From the NCBI GenBank assembly GCA_002385265.1, contig DGDD01000158.1, forward strand, positions 1 through 13,295: a stretch of DNA of 13,295 nucleotides, in the 5' to 3' direction. Source of the DNA: Chitinophagaceae bacterium UBA3961. Lineage in GTDB: Bacteria > Bacteroidota > Bacteroidia > Chitinophagales > Chitinophagaceae. Positions 7,148 through 13,295 of the stretch are shown in pieces. Below the pieces are notes generated by a model. That model saw only the letters and a list, made by a program, of their open reading frames with translations. It was not told the DNA's origin and did no database searches. Each line of letters opens with the position of its first letter. Within the stretch, counting starts at the first letter, position 1. The translations under genes were made by a program, and so were the position numbers.

Positions 7148-9199
7148 CTATCCTCGCTTTTGTATCAAATATGTAAACGGAACAATCTTGATCTCTTCCA
7201 CTCGAACAGGCGCTACTTTTGGACCACGGGTTCTAACTGACTGCTCGTCCTTAAAAGTATCATTGTAAAACTGTTCAAATGAATTTGAAAAATGATCCGG
7301 TTGCGCGCCACGGGTGCGGGTTTGTTGAATACCACTCAAATCCATGGCCGTGCGCGTAATCAGGATTTTCATAAAATCCTTACCATAAGGTGGATATAGT
7401 TTTATTGGCCGCGTAGTAAAGGTTTTCTGTGCAGCGATCTTATAATCATCTGCGGTGCTGTTCATATCATTGGGATCAGGGATTACCACTGCTACTGCAT
7501 TGTCGGGCATAATATCCAATACACTCAAATAGATCGCATAATCTTGCATGTTACGAATCCGGATCACAAATCCTTCATTCTTTTCTTGTTCATCGTTGGC
7601 CTCCAAGAACTGAACATCTCCCTTTGCATTTTTTTGTTGATCAATGGTTTTCTGTACAATCAAGGTATCAACTCCGTTCACCGTTTTAATAATACCTGGA
7701 ATAATGTCAACAGCCACGTAAGGAAATACAGCATCCATCGAAGTATAAATGGACCGCAAATACTGCGCTCTTGCATACTGCTTAACCTGTTCTTTAATAG
7801 CATCGGCATCTACTTCGGAAAGTCCTCCTGAATTCCAATCTTTCTTCCACAAAACACTGTCGTTCACTGCCAATACCTGCCATTGCTTTTGTTGTGTAGT
7901 CGGATCAATGAACGTATTAATAGCAATGTCGGCAGACGACTGATTCAAACTAATATAAGGCAAGGCGGCCAGTTTGTTTCGAATTACTTCCGCCGATTGA
8001 GCAAGATCCTCGCCCAATTTCACAGAAACTGCCATATCACCAAAACTCTTCGAATCAAACACTACGTTATAAGCTTTCGACTTATCAGGAACAGTCCCTT
8101 CAATACTACCTACACTAAAACTCAAGGCAGTATGTAGAATAGTTCCCTTTGCAATAGGCGTAGTATTTTTAAAATCGGTAACATCAATTGGGTACAATGA
8201 GAAACTAGAGGCCTTGATGATTCCATGTAGGGTACCTCTTGGAATTTCAATGGTTTGATCGGCATTCCAACGAGTTATTCGAATAATGTCGGGACTCGCT
8301 ATGGTCTTTCCGCCCATTACAGCCAAAGAGGTATTGCCTTCAATTTGAGGAGATTGAAACGGCTTCCAGTTTTGAATATCCGTCTTAATTTTTTCAAAAA
8401 GAATTTTGTAGTTGACCGGACCCTTGATTTGAGAAATGGCTCTGCTAAATGCGTAACTCAATGAGCCCACACCGTTGTTTTCGGCGTCCTTGGTTTCATA
8501 GTTCAATTGATCGGCACTAGCAGCGCTGATCACCACCATGTTGTTGAGTAAACCTGCATCGTCGAATACACCTTCTTTATTCGGTGCTTGCAATGCAGGA
8601 TGATAATTTGCGGGCTCACATTTGATATCGGCACCGCGCGTAATGGCCATCTCTTGACCACGAGTAGCAGTACCCGAATGACAAGCATCCAGCAACACCA
8701 ACAAACTACCGTTTACACCTATCTTATTTTTTAATTGCTTGAACTTTGCCCCTAACTCATCGTCTCGAATATGGTTCTGGCCGGTATACACGCCCGGACT
8801 ATAGCGCATGTTCGCATCGTAGGGAACTATGGCTTCGTCATAGCCATCTGCTTCGTCGCCATTGTCGTCGAAGAGCTGTTGACCATGACCTGAATAGTGA
8901 AAAACGATGATATCACCGGGTTTAGCCTTTGCAATAAGTCGATCTATGGCAGCTATTACACCCACTCGTGTAGCCGCGGCGTTGGTAATGGTATCAATAT
9001 TAGGCGCTTCGAAACCTTGATCCATCAATGCAGACTTGATGTATTTGATGTCATTCTGAGAACTGATCGATTTCCAGCCCGTTGCGGGGGAATAATCGCC
9101 AATAGCTATGATCAACGCAAGTTTCTGAGGGCCTGTTGAGGGTTTGTCCCATGCAACTGTACCCAATACCAATATTAATATGACCAGAATGCGTTTCAT
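7148..9199 (-). CDS. Secreted metacaspase-like peptidase (C14) with C-terminal DUF4384-like domain
   Basis: 683-residue exported protein. A signal peptide (MKRILVILILVLGTVAW) precedes a caspase-fold domain at about 26-296. It shows 'LALIIAIGDY', catalytic His105 in 'HYSGHGQQ', an acidic loop DDNGDEADGYDE (111-122) like the calcium-responsive loop of metacaspases, catalytic Cys173 in 'LLDACHSGT', and a p10-like part with 'VVISAASADQLNYE' (222-235). Metacaspases cleave after Arg or Lys. Residues about 300-530 are unassigned. Residues about 543-620 ('FVIRIRNMQDYAIYLSVLDIMPDNAVAVVIPDPN...LYPPYGKDFMKILITR') resemble DUF4384, often attached to bacterial caspases. Four Thr-Arg-Gly sites (R180, R188, R630, R658) are candidate self-cleavage points. 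The start codon lies within a palindrome. Substrate and role (stress response, defence or surface processing) are unknown. Confidence 0.88.
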   Translation of the reverse strand: MKRILVILILVLGTVAWDKPSTGPQKLALIIAIGDYSPATGWKSISSQNDIKYIKSALMDQGFEAPNIDTITNAAATRVGVIAAIDRLIAKAKPGDIIVFHYSGHGQQLFDDNGDEADGYDEAIVPYDANMRYSPGVYTGQNHIRDDELGAKFKQLKNKIGVNGSLLVLLDACHSGTATRGQEMAITRGADIKCEPANYHPALQAPNKEGVFDDAGLLNNMVVISAASADQLNYETKDAENNGVGSLSYAFSRAISQIKGPVNYKILFEKIKTDIQNWKPFQSPQIEGNTSLAVMGGKTIASPDIIRITRWNADQTIEIPRGTLHGIIKASSFSLYPIDVTDFKNTTPIAKGTILHTALSFSVGSIEGTVPDKSKAYNVVFDSKSFGDMAVSVKLGEDLAQSAEVIRNKLAALPYISLNQSSADIAINTFIDPTTQQKQWQVLAVNDSVLWKKDWNSGGLSEVDADAIKEQVKQYARAQYLRSIYTSMDAVFPYVAVDIIPGIIKTVNGVDTLIVQKTIDQQKNAKGDVQFLEANDEQEKNEGFVIRIRNMQDYAIYLSVLDIMPDNAVAVVIPDPNDMNSTADDYKIAAQKTFTTRPIKLYPPYGKDFMKILITRTAMDLSGIQQTRTRGAQPDHFSNSFEQFYNDTFKDEQSVRTRGPKVAPVRVEEIKIVPFTYLIQKRG

Positions 9200-9239
9200 A
9201 AACTGAATAGTACTTCAAATCTACTATTCAGTTTATGAA
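9195..9239 (-). promoter_or_regulatory. 18-bp palindrome with embedded promoter at caspase start
   Basis: TTCATAAACTGAATAGTA (9195-9212) is the exact reverse complement of 9222-9239, with a 9-nt spacer. On the minus strand the spacer and the last arm bases read TAGATTTG (complement of 9217-9224), a perfect TAnnTTTG -7 box. The caspase ATG (9199-9197) lies in the promoter-distal arm. No -33 TTG is visible. Either a dimeric regulator binds here as an operator over the promoter, or a transcript from farther upstream folds to hide the start codon. Confidence 0.65.
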
Positions 9240-9290
9240 TTGGCATCCGTGCTGCTAGGTATTTTTGGGAAAGGAGCGCTTCTTTTGTTC

Positions 9291-9460
9291 ACCGCGAAGA
9301 GCCCAACGCAGAGAAATCGCTAAGTTTTTCGTTGCGAACTCTTGCGTACTTTGTTTCTTTGCGGTAAAATATACTGATTGAATATTTTTAGTGTTTTTTT
9401 TTACCGCAGCGGCGCAGCGATCGCGGCGGTTTCGCAGCGCTGGCAGTCTCTCTTTATTTC
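9291..9460 (-). repeat. Intergenic repeat, copy A (hairpin plus CGCTGCG block)
   Basis: Related to copy B at 11530-11703. It comprises an ACCGCGAAGA ... TCTTTGCGGT imperfect hairpin (9291-9365) containing GCTAAGTTTTTCGTTGCGAA, an AT-rich spacer, and a GC-rich block (9403-9441) built from CGCAGCG units. Read on the minus strand it follows the nitroreductase stop in the same order as copy B follows the photolyase stop. The gap 9240-9582 otherwise shows only AT-rich sequence and no credible gene. Confidence 0.7.
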
Positions 9461-9502
9461 ATAACCACATTCACAAACTCCCAAATTCACCAATCATCTC
9501 CC

Positions 9503-9588
9503 CGGCTGTTTCATTATTAATTATTACTTATTAATTATTAATTAACTCGGCTGTTTGATTATTAATTCTCAACTCTTAATTATTAATT
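9503..9588 (-). repeat. Tandem CGGCTGTTT + AT-tract units at nitroreductase stop
   Basis: Two successive units, each CGGCTGTTT (9503-9511 and 9548-9556) followed by ATTATTAATT-type sequence. The tract reaches into the nitroreductase gene and supplies its TAA (complement of 9583-9585) and the preceding Asn codon. Confidence 0.8.
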
Positions 9589-10224
9589 CAACTGCTCTTT
9601 CTTCACAAACAACACTTCTTTCGATCTTCTCACTTTCTTCTGACTCACCATATAGTCGTTCTTTTCATCTCTAAAACCAAGGGCGAGAATGGTAACACTG
9701 CGCAATCCTTTTTTCTCCAGGCCGAGAATTCTGTCAACTTCAGCAGGAACAAAACCTTCCATGGGAGTAGCGTCTACCTTTTCGAATGCAGCTGCGGTAA
9801 TGGCATTGCTGAATGCGATGTACGATTGACGAGCAGCCCACTCATATTTTTGTTCTTTTGTTCTTCCGGTTACAATTCCCATCAATGCAGCTTTAAACCC
9901 GTCTAAACTTTCTGCACTTACATTTCTAGTTTGAATGATCTCTTGTAAGTAGAAGTCAACGTTTTCTGCGGTAATGTCATCCCATGCCGCAAATACCAAC
10001 AAATGAGACGCTTCTGTAATTTGTGGTTGGTTGTATGCAGCAGCTTTCAAACTCGCTTTTGTAGCTTCATCATCAATTAGAATAACATTGTAGGGTTGCA
10101 ATCCCATTGAAGAAGGCGACAATTGAATGGCTTCTAAAATAGCTTCTAATTTTTCGGCAGGAACGCGTTCTCCGTTCATGCGTTTTGTGGCATAGCGCCA
10201 CTGCAATGCTTCTGATAATTTCAT
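9583..10224 (-). CDS. NAD(P)H-dependent nitroreductase (NfsB-like)
   Basis: 213-residue FMN enzyme of the nitroreductase family, close in length and layout to E. coli NfsB (217 residues). These enzymes use NAD(P)H to reduce nitroaromatics, quinones or flavins as homodimers in the cytoplasm. Visible family marks are 'RYATKRMNGERVP' at residues 10-22 (Arg10 in the FMN-phosphate region), 'SPSSMGLQPYNVILI' (36-50), 'ITEASHLLVFAAW', and 'ATPMEGFVPAEVDRILGLEKKGLRSVTILALGFR' near 152-185, ending with the basic 'KKVRRSKEVLF'. No signal peptide. The gene is divergent from an HxlR regulator across a 223-bp gap, the usual layout of a regulator and its target. No confident promoter was found for it: TACGATTG on the minus strand near 10264 is 7/8 to the -7 consensus but lacks a -33. 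Its stop lies in the AT repeat. Confidence 0.88.
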   Translation of the reverse strand: MKLSEALQWRYATKRMNGERVPAEKLEAILEAIQLSPSSMGLQPYNVILIDDEATKASLKAAAYNQPQITEASHLLVFAAWDDITAENVDFYLQEIIQTRNVSAESLDGFKAALMGIVTGRTKEQKYEWAARQSYIAFSNAITAAAFEKVDATPMEGFVPAEVDRILGLEKKGLRSVTILALGFRDEKNDYMVSQKKVRRSKEVLFVKKEQLN

Positions 10225-10360
10225 ACACTATGTTTTAATACTTTAATAAATGGTTGGCAAACCAATCGTAGTTAGGTATCAATCGCGTTTAGAAAAGGAG
10301 GGTGAGTCAATAACCATTTCAGCTGCGAATGGTTCAAACTTGGTTCCCGATCTGCGATTA

Positions 10361-10392
10361 TTTGGTTGAGAACTCAAAATTACCTACATTTG
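10361..10392 (+). promoter_or_regulatory. Bacteroidota promoter for the HxlR gene
   Basis: A -33 TTTG (10361-10364) is spaced 20 nt from a perfect -7 box TACATTTG (10385-10392), matching the known TTTG-N19-21-TAnnTTTG promoter of Bacteroidota. The expected start is near 10398-10401, leaving a leader of about 50 nt before ATG 10448. Confidence 0.7.
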
Positions 10393-10393
10393 G

Positions 10394-10424
10394 TTACAAT
10401 TTGTAAGCACTTTACAATATGTAA
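10394..10424 (+). promoter_or_regulatory. Tandem TTACAATNTGTAA palindromes, probable HxlR operator
   Basis: TTACAATTTGTAA (10394-10406) and TTACAATATGTAA (10412-10424) are two near-identical 13-bp palindromes (TTACA-N3-TGTAA), 18 bp centre to centre. They lie directly downstream of the -7 box over the expected transcript start. This is a repressing position, so autoregulation by the HxlR protein is likely (inference). No matching site was seen near the nitroreductase start. Confidence 0.65.
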
Positions 10425-10447
10425 GTAATAACCTTTTAGTTAGTATT

Positions 10448-10828
10448 ATGGTAGAAAAATCAGAAGTAGCTGGAAGTCAATGTCGTATATCGACTTGCGA
10501 AGCAAAATTAGCCGCTGTTGGCGATGCCTTGTATGCCATCGGTGGGAAATGGAAATTGAGAATCATTATTGCCATATTAGAGAAAACACGCCGTTTTAAT
10601 GAGCTACAACGCTTGTTGGAGGGCATTTCTGCCAAGGTATTATCGTCTGAATTGAAAGAACTCGAATTGAATGGGTTCATTCGCAGAGTGGTTCATACCG
10701 GCACACCCGTAGTGGTAGAATACGAAATCACCGAATACAGTCATACTCTCAAGCCTGTGTTAGATACTCTGTCTGAATGGGGACACAGTCATCGGGAGAT
10801 GGTGCGGAAAAGCTTTCAGAATAATTAA
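10448..10828 (+). CDS. HxlR-family transcriptional regulator
   Basis: 126-residue winged-helix regulator. The HxlR pattern is clear: 'CEAKLAAVGDALYAIGGKWKLRIIIAIL' (17-44), 'RRFNELQRLLEGISAKVLSSELKELELNGFIRRVVH' (48-83), 'PVVVEYEITEYSHTLKPVLDTLSEWG' (87-112). Cys17 sits where many family members have a conserved N-terminal Cys, and Cys12 is five residues before it. In Bacillus YodB, HypR and relatives such cysteines sense quinones, diamide or hypochlorite and the target is a nitroreductase or azoreductase, which fits the divergent nitroreductase here (context plus family knowledge). Two palindromes just downstream of its promoter suggest self-repression. Its last codons (Asn-Asn-TAA) are made of the AT-rich repeat that follows. 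Confidence 0.9.
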   Translation: MVEKSEVAGSQCRISTCEAKLAAVGDALYAIGGKWKLRIIIAILEKTRRFNELQRLLEGISAKVLSSELKELELNGFIRRVVHTGTPVVVEYEITEYSHTLKPVLDTLSEWGHSHREMVRKSFQNN

Positions 10829-10847
10829 TAATTAAAAATTAATAATT
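10821..10847 (+). repeat. AT-rich tract at HxlR stop codon
   Basis: ATAATTAATAATTAAAAATT and following bases. The orientation is opposite to the other internal copies on the map but the same relative to the gene it ends: the HxlR stop TAA (10826-10828) lies inside. Further on, CACGCGAAAA (10881-10890) and TTTTCGTG (10899-10906) can pair with a 2-nt bulge and might form a terminator hairpin, without a clear T-run. Confidence 0.7.
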
Positions 10848-10961
10848 GAGAGCGCAAGAGTTCAGGCGAATGAATTGAAACACGCGAAAAGGTATTTGTT
10901 TTCGTGCAATGGCGCGCTTCTTCCTCTATCTTACCTATACTATATTTCTCATGCAGACTGC

Positions 10962-11000
10962 CGGCTGTTCCATTATTAATTATTAATTCTTAATTATTAA
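10962..11000 (-). repeat. CGGCTGTTC + AT tract at stop of the 127-residue gene
   Basis: CGGCTGTTC (10962-10970) is followed by ATTATTAATT-type sequence to 11000. The stop TAA of the minus-strand gene (complement of 10997-10999) lies inside. The purine block and GC hairpins found behind the photolyase gene are not present in this copy. Confidence 0.8.
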
Positions 11001-11380
11001 CTAACAAGGTTCCACTCTCGCTGATTCAGTCTTGCATAGCACAAATCTTCGTCTTCTAACCAGAACTCAATATAGGGATGCATCGGATCATTGGTACGAT
11101 GTTTCCATCGGCCGCCTTCTAACGGCGCCACATATCCTTTTAATGTTTCTTTGATAGATAGTATTTGAAGTTGTAGTTCTTGTTGTTGCTTTTTAATGGA
11201 TTGCAACTTGCTGTATACTTTTTGAATCATCACCACTTCGTCATCGGAGAATACTCTATCCGGATTTTGCAAAACCAAATGATGATAGTGTGCATTGCTT
11301 ACTTTACTTTCTTTCTCAAGAGCGTGAATCAATTGCTCTTTTTCAAACATAGAAGCTACAAGTGTTTGAATGTTTTCCAT
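10997..11380 (-). CDS. Hypothetical coiled-coil protein
   Basis: I do not recognise this protein. From ATG 11380 it has 127 residues, is soluble and has no signal peptide. Residues 10-85 are strongly helical and charged, with a likely coiled coil at 'VYSKLQSIKKQQQELQLQILSIKETLKG' (about 54-81). The C-terminal 45 residues change character and are rich in Trp, Tyr and acidic residues ('GGRWKHRTNDPMHPYIEFWLEDEDLCYARLNQREWN'), suggesting a small folded domain. The frame extends to a TTG at 11422, but the ATG start is preferred. The minus-strand sequence AAAATTTG about 30 nt upstream is 7/8 to the -7 consensus. The frame is intact and its codon use resembles its neighbours, so it is probably a real gene. 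Its stop is supplied by the AT repeat. Confidence 0.65.
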   Translation of the reverse strand: MENIQTLVASMFEKEQLIHALEKESKVSNAHYHHLVLQNPDRVFSDDEVVMIQKVYSKLQSIKKQQQELQLQILSIKETLKGYVAPLEGGRWKHRTNDPMHPYIEFWLEDEDLCYARLNQREWNLVS

Positions 11381-11529
11381 AGTGCGGGGATTTTGGTAAA
11401 TAAAGGGCAAATTTTCGGCCAATGAAAGTAAAAACCGATAAAATGTTCTTAAAAAAAGATAAGTGATTGAGTGTAAGAAGCTTAGGAATTACAGTAAGGG
11501 CAAAGGTTTTCGATTAGACTGACATTTTC

Positions 11530-11703
11530 TTTACCGCTAAGATCGCAAAGGGCGCAGAGGATTCGCTAAGTTTTTCGTTGCGAACCGTTGCGTACTTTGT
11601 TTCTTTGCGGTAAAGGGAAAAGACTGAATATTTAAAGTGCTTCATTACCGCAGCGGCGCAGCGTCCGCAGCGGAAACGCAGCGCTGCCCTCTCTTTGTAT
11701 TTC
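11530..11703 (-). repeat. Intergenic repeat, copy B (hairpin plus CGCTGCG block)
   Basis: TTTACCGC (11530-11537) and GCGGTAAA (11607-11614) form perfect outer arms of a hairpin element whose inner part shares GCTAAGTTTTTCGTTGCGAA and GCGTACTTTGTTTCTTTGCG with copy A. A conserved AT-rich spacer (GACTGAATATTTAAAGTG) and a GC-rich block of CGCAGCG/CGCTGCG units (11647-11688) ending in palindrome GCAGCGCTGC follow. It fills most of the 393-bp gap 11381-11773, where no credible gene is seen. Confidence 0.75.
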
Positions 11704-11776
11704 CTCTTTCCTCGTCTCCTCTTATCCTCGTTCCTGTACTCCGGCTGTTTCATTATTAATTATTACTTATTAATTA
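11703..11776 (-). repeat. Tail repeat: purine block, CAGCCG, AT tract at photolyase stop
   Basis: On the minus strand: AT tract (11751-11776) containing the photolyase TAA (complement of 11774-11776), then AAACAGCCG (11742-11750), then a purine-rich block nearly identical to that at 6084-6122. It continues directly into copy B. Confidence 0.8.
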
Positions 11777-13219
11777 TTCATTCTCCTCCTCCCTCTCCCT
11801 CTCCGTCAACGTACCCAATATCTGCCTGTTCCACTGTTTTGCTTCTTTGCTGTTTTTTACTTTCCATAAATGTTCGCGGGCATATTTGGCAGCAGCTTCA
11901 ATATCGATTATTGGATTGGGATAATGTTTATCCAAGTATACATTACAAAGTGATTGGTCTAGTGGAGTCATTTTCCATGGTTCATGAATGAATGGTGCAG
12001 GCAAAGATTGCAACTCGGGTACCCATTTGCGAATAAAGGCTCCGGTTGGATCATGGTCCATACCCTGCTTTATTGGATTGTACATTCTAATGGTATTGAT
12101 ACCGGTAGTGCCTGCTTGCATTTGAAACTGCGGATAATGAATTCCGGGCTCATAGTCGAGAAATTGACGCGCCAAATGATGTGCCCCCGCCTGCCATGGC
12201 TGCCATAAATGATGCGTAAGAAACGAAACAAGCATGCTGCGCATTCTAAAATTCAAATAGCCCGTTTCATTCACACATCTCATACAAGCGTCAACAATTG
12301 GTATACCCGTGGTTCCTTCTTTCCATGCTCTTAAAAAGGGCTCATTCCTATCTTGTCGAATTGAATTGAAAGCGGGGTTCATGTTTTCCCATTCAATTTT
12401 ATAGTTGGTTTCTAATTTCTGAATAAAGTGACAGTGCCACAGTATTCTTGACCCAAAGAAAGAAAGCGTTTTCTTATTGCCGGTTTGTTTAGCGGCTTTC
12501 AAAGAATGATACACTTCTCGCATACTCAATACACCGAAGCTTAGGTATGGAGAAAGGCGACTGCAGGAACGGCGGGCCTCTTCCGGTTTTGATATATAAC
12601 GTTGATAGTTCAAATAGCGCTCTGTGAAAAAGCTCTTCAAATACCGCTCAGCATTGATACGCCCACCCGGTTGTCGATGAGGATGCTGCACTATTTTGAT
12701 TTCAAATTCCGGGAAGAGGATTTCTTTTACTAGTCGAGATTTTAAAGCTAACACATCGATATTCACTAGAGGAGCTTCCATTACTTCAAACCAATATTTA
12801 TTCCATTGTTGTCTTTTCTTCAAGCCCCGTTGTACTCCATTGGTCGGAAATTCTATCCAATCGATTTTATGGTAACGGAAAAATGCCTTTATCTTTTTAT
12901 CGCGACTGAAGCTCGCTGCATTTCCAATCTCTTGATAAGAAACTGTGCGCTTAATTGGATAGTGTTGATGAAGCAATGAGAATGCAGTTTCTGCATCTTC
13001 CTTTAAAATAACAATGTGTGCCGGTTTTAGCTGCGCTTGAATGTCTTTCAAACTTTGCAAAATGAACTGATGATGCCGATCATCATAGTCGGGCTGCGAA
13101 CAAACTGCGGGTTCAAATAAATACAATAAGATGATTGGCTCCGCGAACTCCAGTGCTGCCTGAAGTGGAGCATGATCGCTCAATCGTAAATCTTTCTTGA
13201 ACCAAACAACAGTGTGCAT
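11774..13219 (-). CDS. Cryptochrome/photolyase-family flavoprotein
   Basis: 481 residues, typical length. The N-terminal antenna-type Rossmann domain (1-130) starts '[18 protein letters not shown]', the photolyase signature. The C-terminal FAD domain (about 190-455) shows '[18 protein letters not shown]' (220-237), '[17 protein letters not shown]', '[39 protein letters not shown]' (295-333), '[29 protein letters not shown]' (354-382) and '[16 protein letters not shown]'. Members repair pyrimidine dimers with blue light or act as photoreceptors. By eye alignment to E. coli PhrB, Trp299 and Trp342 match W306 and W359, but Phe365 takes the place of W382 and His361 that of N378, so electron transfer and flavin chemistry may differ. 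No four-Cys iron-sulfur pattern was noted. The last residues (EREREEENE) come from low-complexity repeat DNA that ends in the AT tract. Confidence 0.88.
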   Translation of the reverse strand: MHTVVWFKKDLRLSDHAPLQAALEFAEPIILLYLFEPAVCSQPDYDDRHHQFILQSLKDIQAQLKPAHIVILKEDAETAFSLLHQHYPIKRTVSYQEIGNAASFSRDKKIKAFFRYHKIDWIEFPTNGVQRGLKKRQQWNKYWFEVMEAPLVNIDVLALKSRLVKEILFPEFEIKIVQHPHRQPGGRINAERYLKSFFTERYLNYQRYISKPEEARRSCSRLSPYLSFGVLSMREVYHSLKAAKQTGNKKTLSFFGSRILWHCHFIQKLETNYKIEWENMNPAFNSIRQDRNEPFLRAWKEGTTGIPIVDACMRCVNETGYLNFRMRSMLVSFLTHHLWQPWQAGAHHLARQFLDYEPGIHYPQFQMQAGTTGINTIRMYNPIKQGMDHDPTGAFIRKWVPELQSLPAPFIHEPWKMTPLDQSLCNVYLDKHYPNPIIDIEAAAKYAREHLWKVKNSKEAKQWNRQILGTLTEREREEENE

Positions 13220-13273
13220 GAGAAGAGAACAAGTAGGGAGGGGAAAGGTTTAGATACAGGAGGGAGGATGAGA

Positions 13274-13295
13274 ATTAATAATTAATTAAGTAATA
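13274..13295. repeat. AT-rich tract at the right window edge
   Basis: AATTAATAATTAATTAAGTA and following bases, preceded by the purine-rich AGGAGGGAGGATGAG. It lies upstream of the photolyase gene, oriented like the tract that ends the HxlR gene, and is cut by the window edge. Confidence 0.65.

Noticed and set aside
7544..9139. Several open frames of 64-95 codons on the plus strand opposite the caspase gene
   Set aside because: They are out-of-frame shadows of a well-supported long gene, with no recognisable domains.
11514..11753. Open reading frame of 79 codons on the minus strand starting MKQPEYRNEDKRRRG
   Set aside because: It runs through tail repeat and hairpin copy B; the matching region of copy A has stops and shifts. 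It is best explained as a structured repeat, not a gene.
9291..11776. Integron gene cassettes with attC-like tails
   Set aside because: Genes with downstream tails recall cassettes, but no GTTRRRY core sites or integrase were seen and the genes face both strands, so the claim is not supported.
1..13295. CRISPR array formed by the repeated AT-rich and CGCAAAG units
   Set aside because: Copies are far apart, flank genes, vary in length and lack regular unique spacers; no cas genes are present.

Overview
The window reads as chromosomal DNA of a Bacteroidota bacterium, most likely a member of the Chitinophagaceae (lineage by inference). Supporting signs are a DUF4270-type lipoprotein, a FadL/PorV-like outer-membrane protein beginning 'TSPYSVLGIGD', LytS/LytTR signalling, several short lipoprotein signal peptides, moderately AT-rich DNA, weak ribosome-binding sites, and promoter-like TAnnTTTG (-7) boxes of the Bacteroidota type. 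No rRNA, tRNA, transposase, phage gene or CRISPR array was seen.

Region 1 (about 135-5763, + strand) is a compact surface-plus-signalling cluster: a six-bladed Kelch lipoprotein, a DUF4270 lipoprotein, a beta-barrel outer-membrane protein, a four-helix LytS/YehU-type histidine kinase and a LytTR response regulator. The last four genes touch or overlap (17 nt, 1 nt or a short gap depending on the kinase start, and 4 nt). This suggests co-expression of envelope proteins with a two-component system. A 13-bp perfect inverted repeat lies before the DUF4270 gene, and a TAnnTTTG box lies at the start of the kinase gene.

Region 2 (5764-6242) has no supported gene and is a mosaic of small repeats. 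Region 3 (6243-9239) holds a CBM9/DOMON-like lipoprotein (+) convergent with a secreted metacaspase-like protease (-). The protease start codon lies inside a perfect 18-bp palindrome whose spacer carries a TAnnTTTG box.

Region 4 (9240-11003) contains an NfsB-type nitroreductase divergent from an HxlR-family regulator. The regulator has a good promoter and two tandem TTACAATNTGTAA palindromes just downstream of it. This arrangement resembles redox or quinone-responsive YodB/YodC-type pairs.

Region 5 (10997-13219) encodes a small unrecognised coiled-coil protein and a cryptochrome/photolyase-family flavoprotein, both on the - strand.

The most unusual genome-scale pattern is a repeat family in the gaps. 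An AT tract (AATTAATAATTAAT, read in the coding direction) contains the stop codons of four successive genes. In three of them it is followed by CAGCCG, and in two also by GC-rich CGCTGCG repeats and an ACCGCAAAG/CTTTGCGGT hairpin, in the same order and orientation relative to the stop. It looks like a mobile or duplicated 3' tail.
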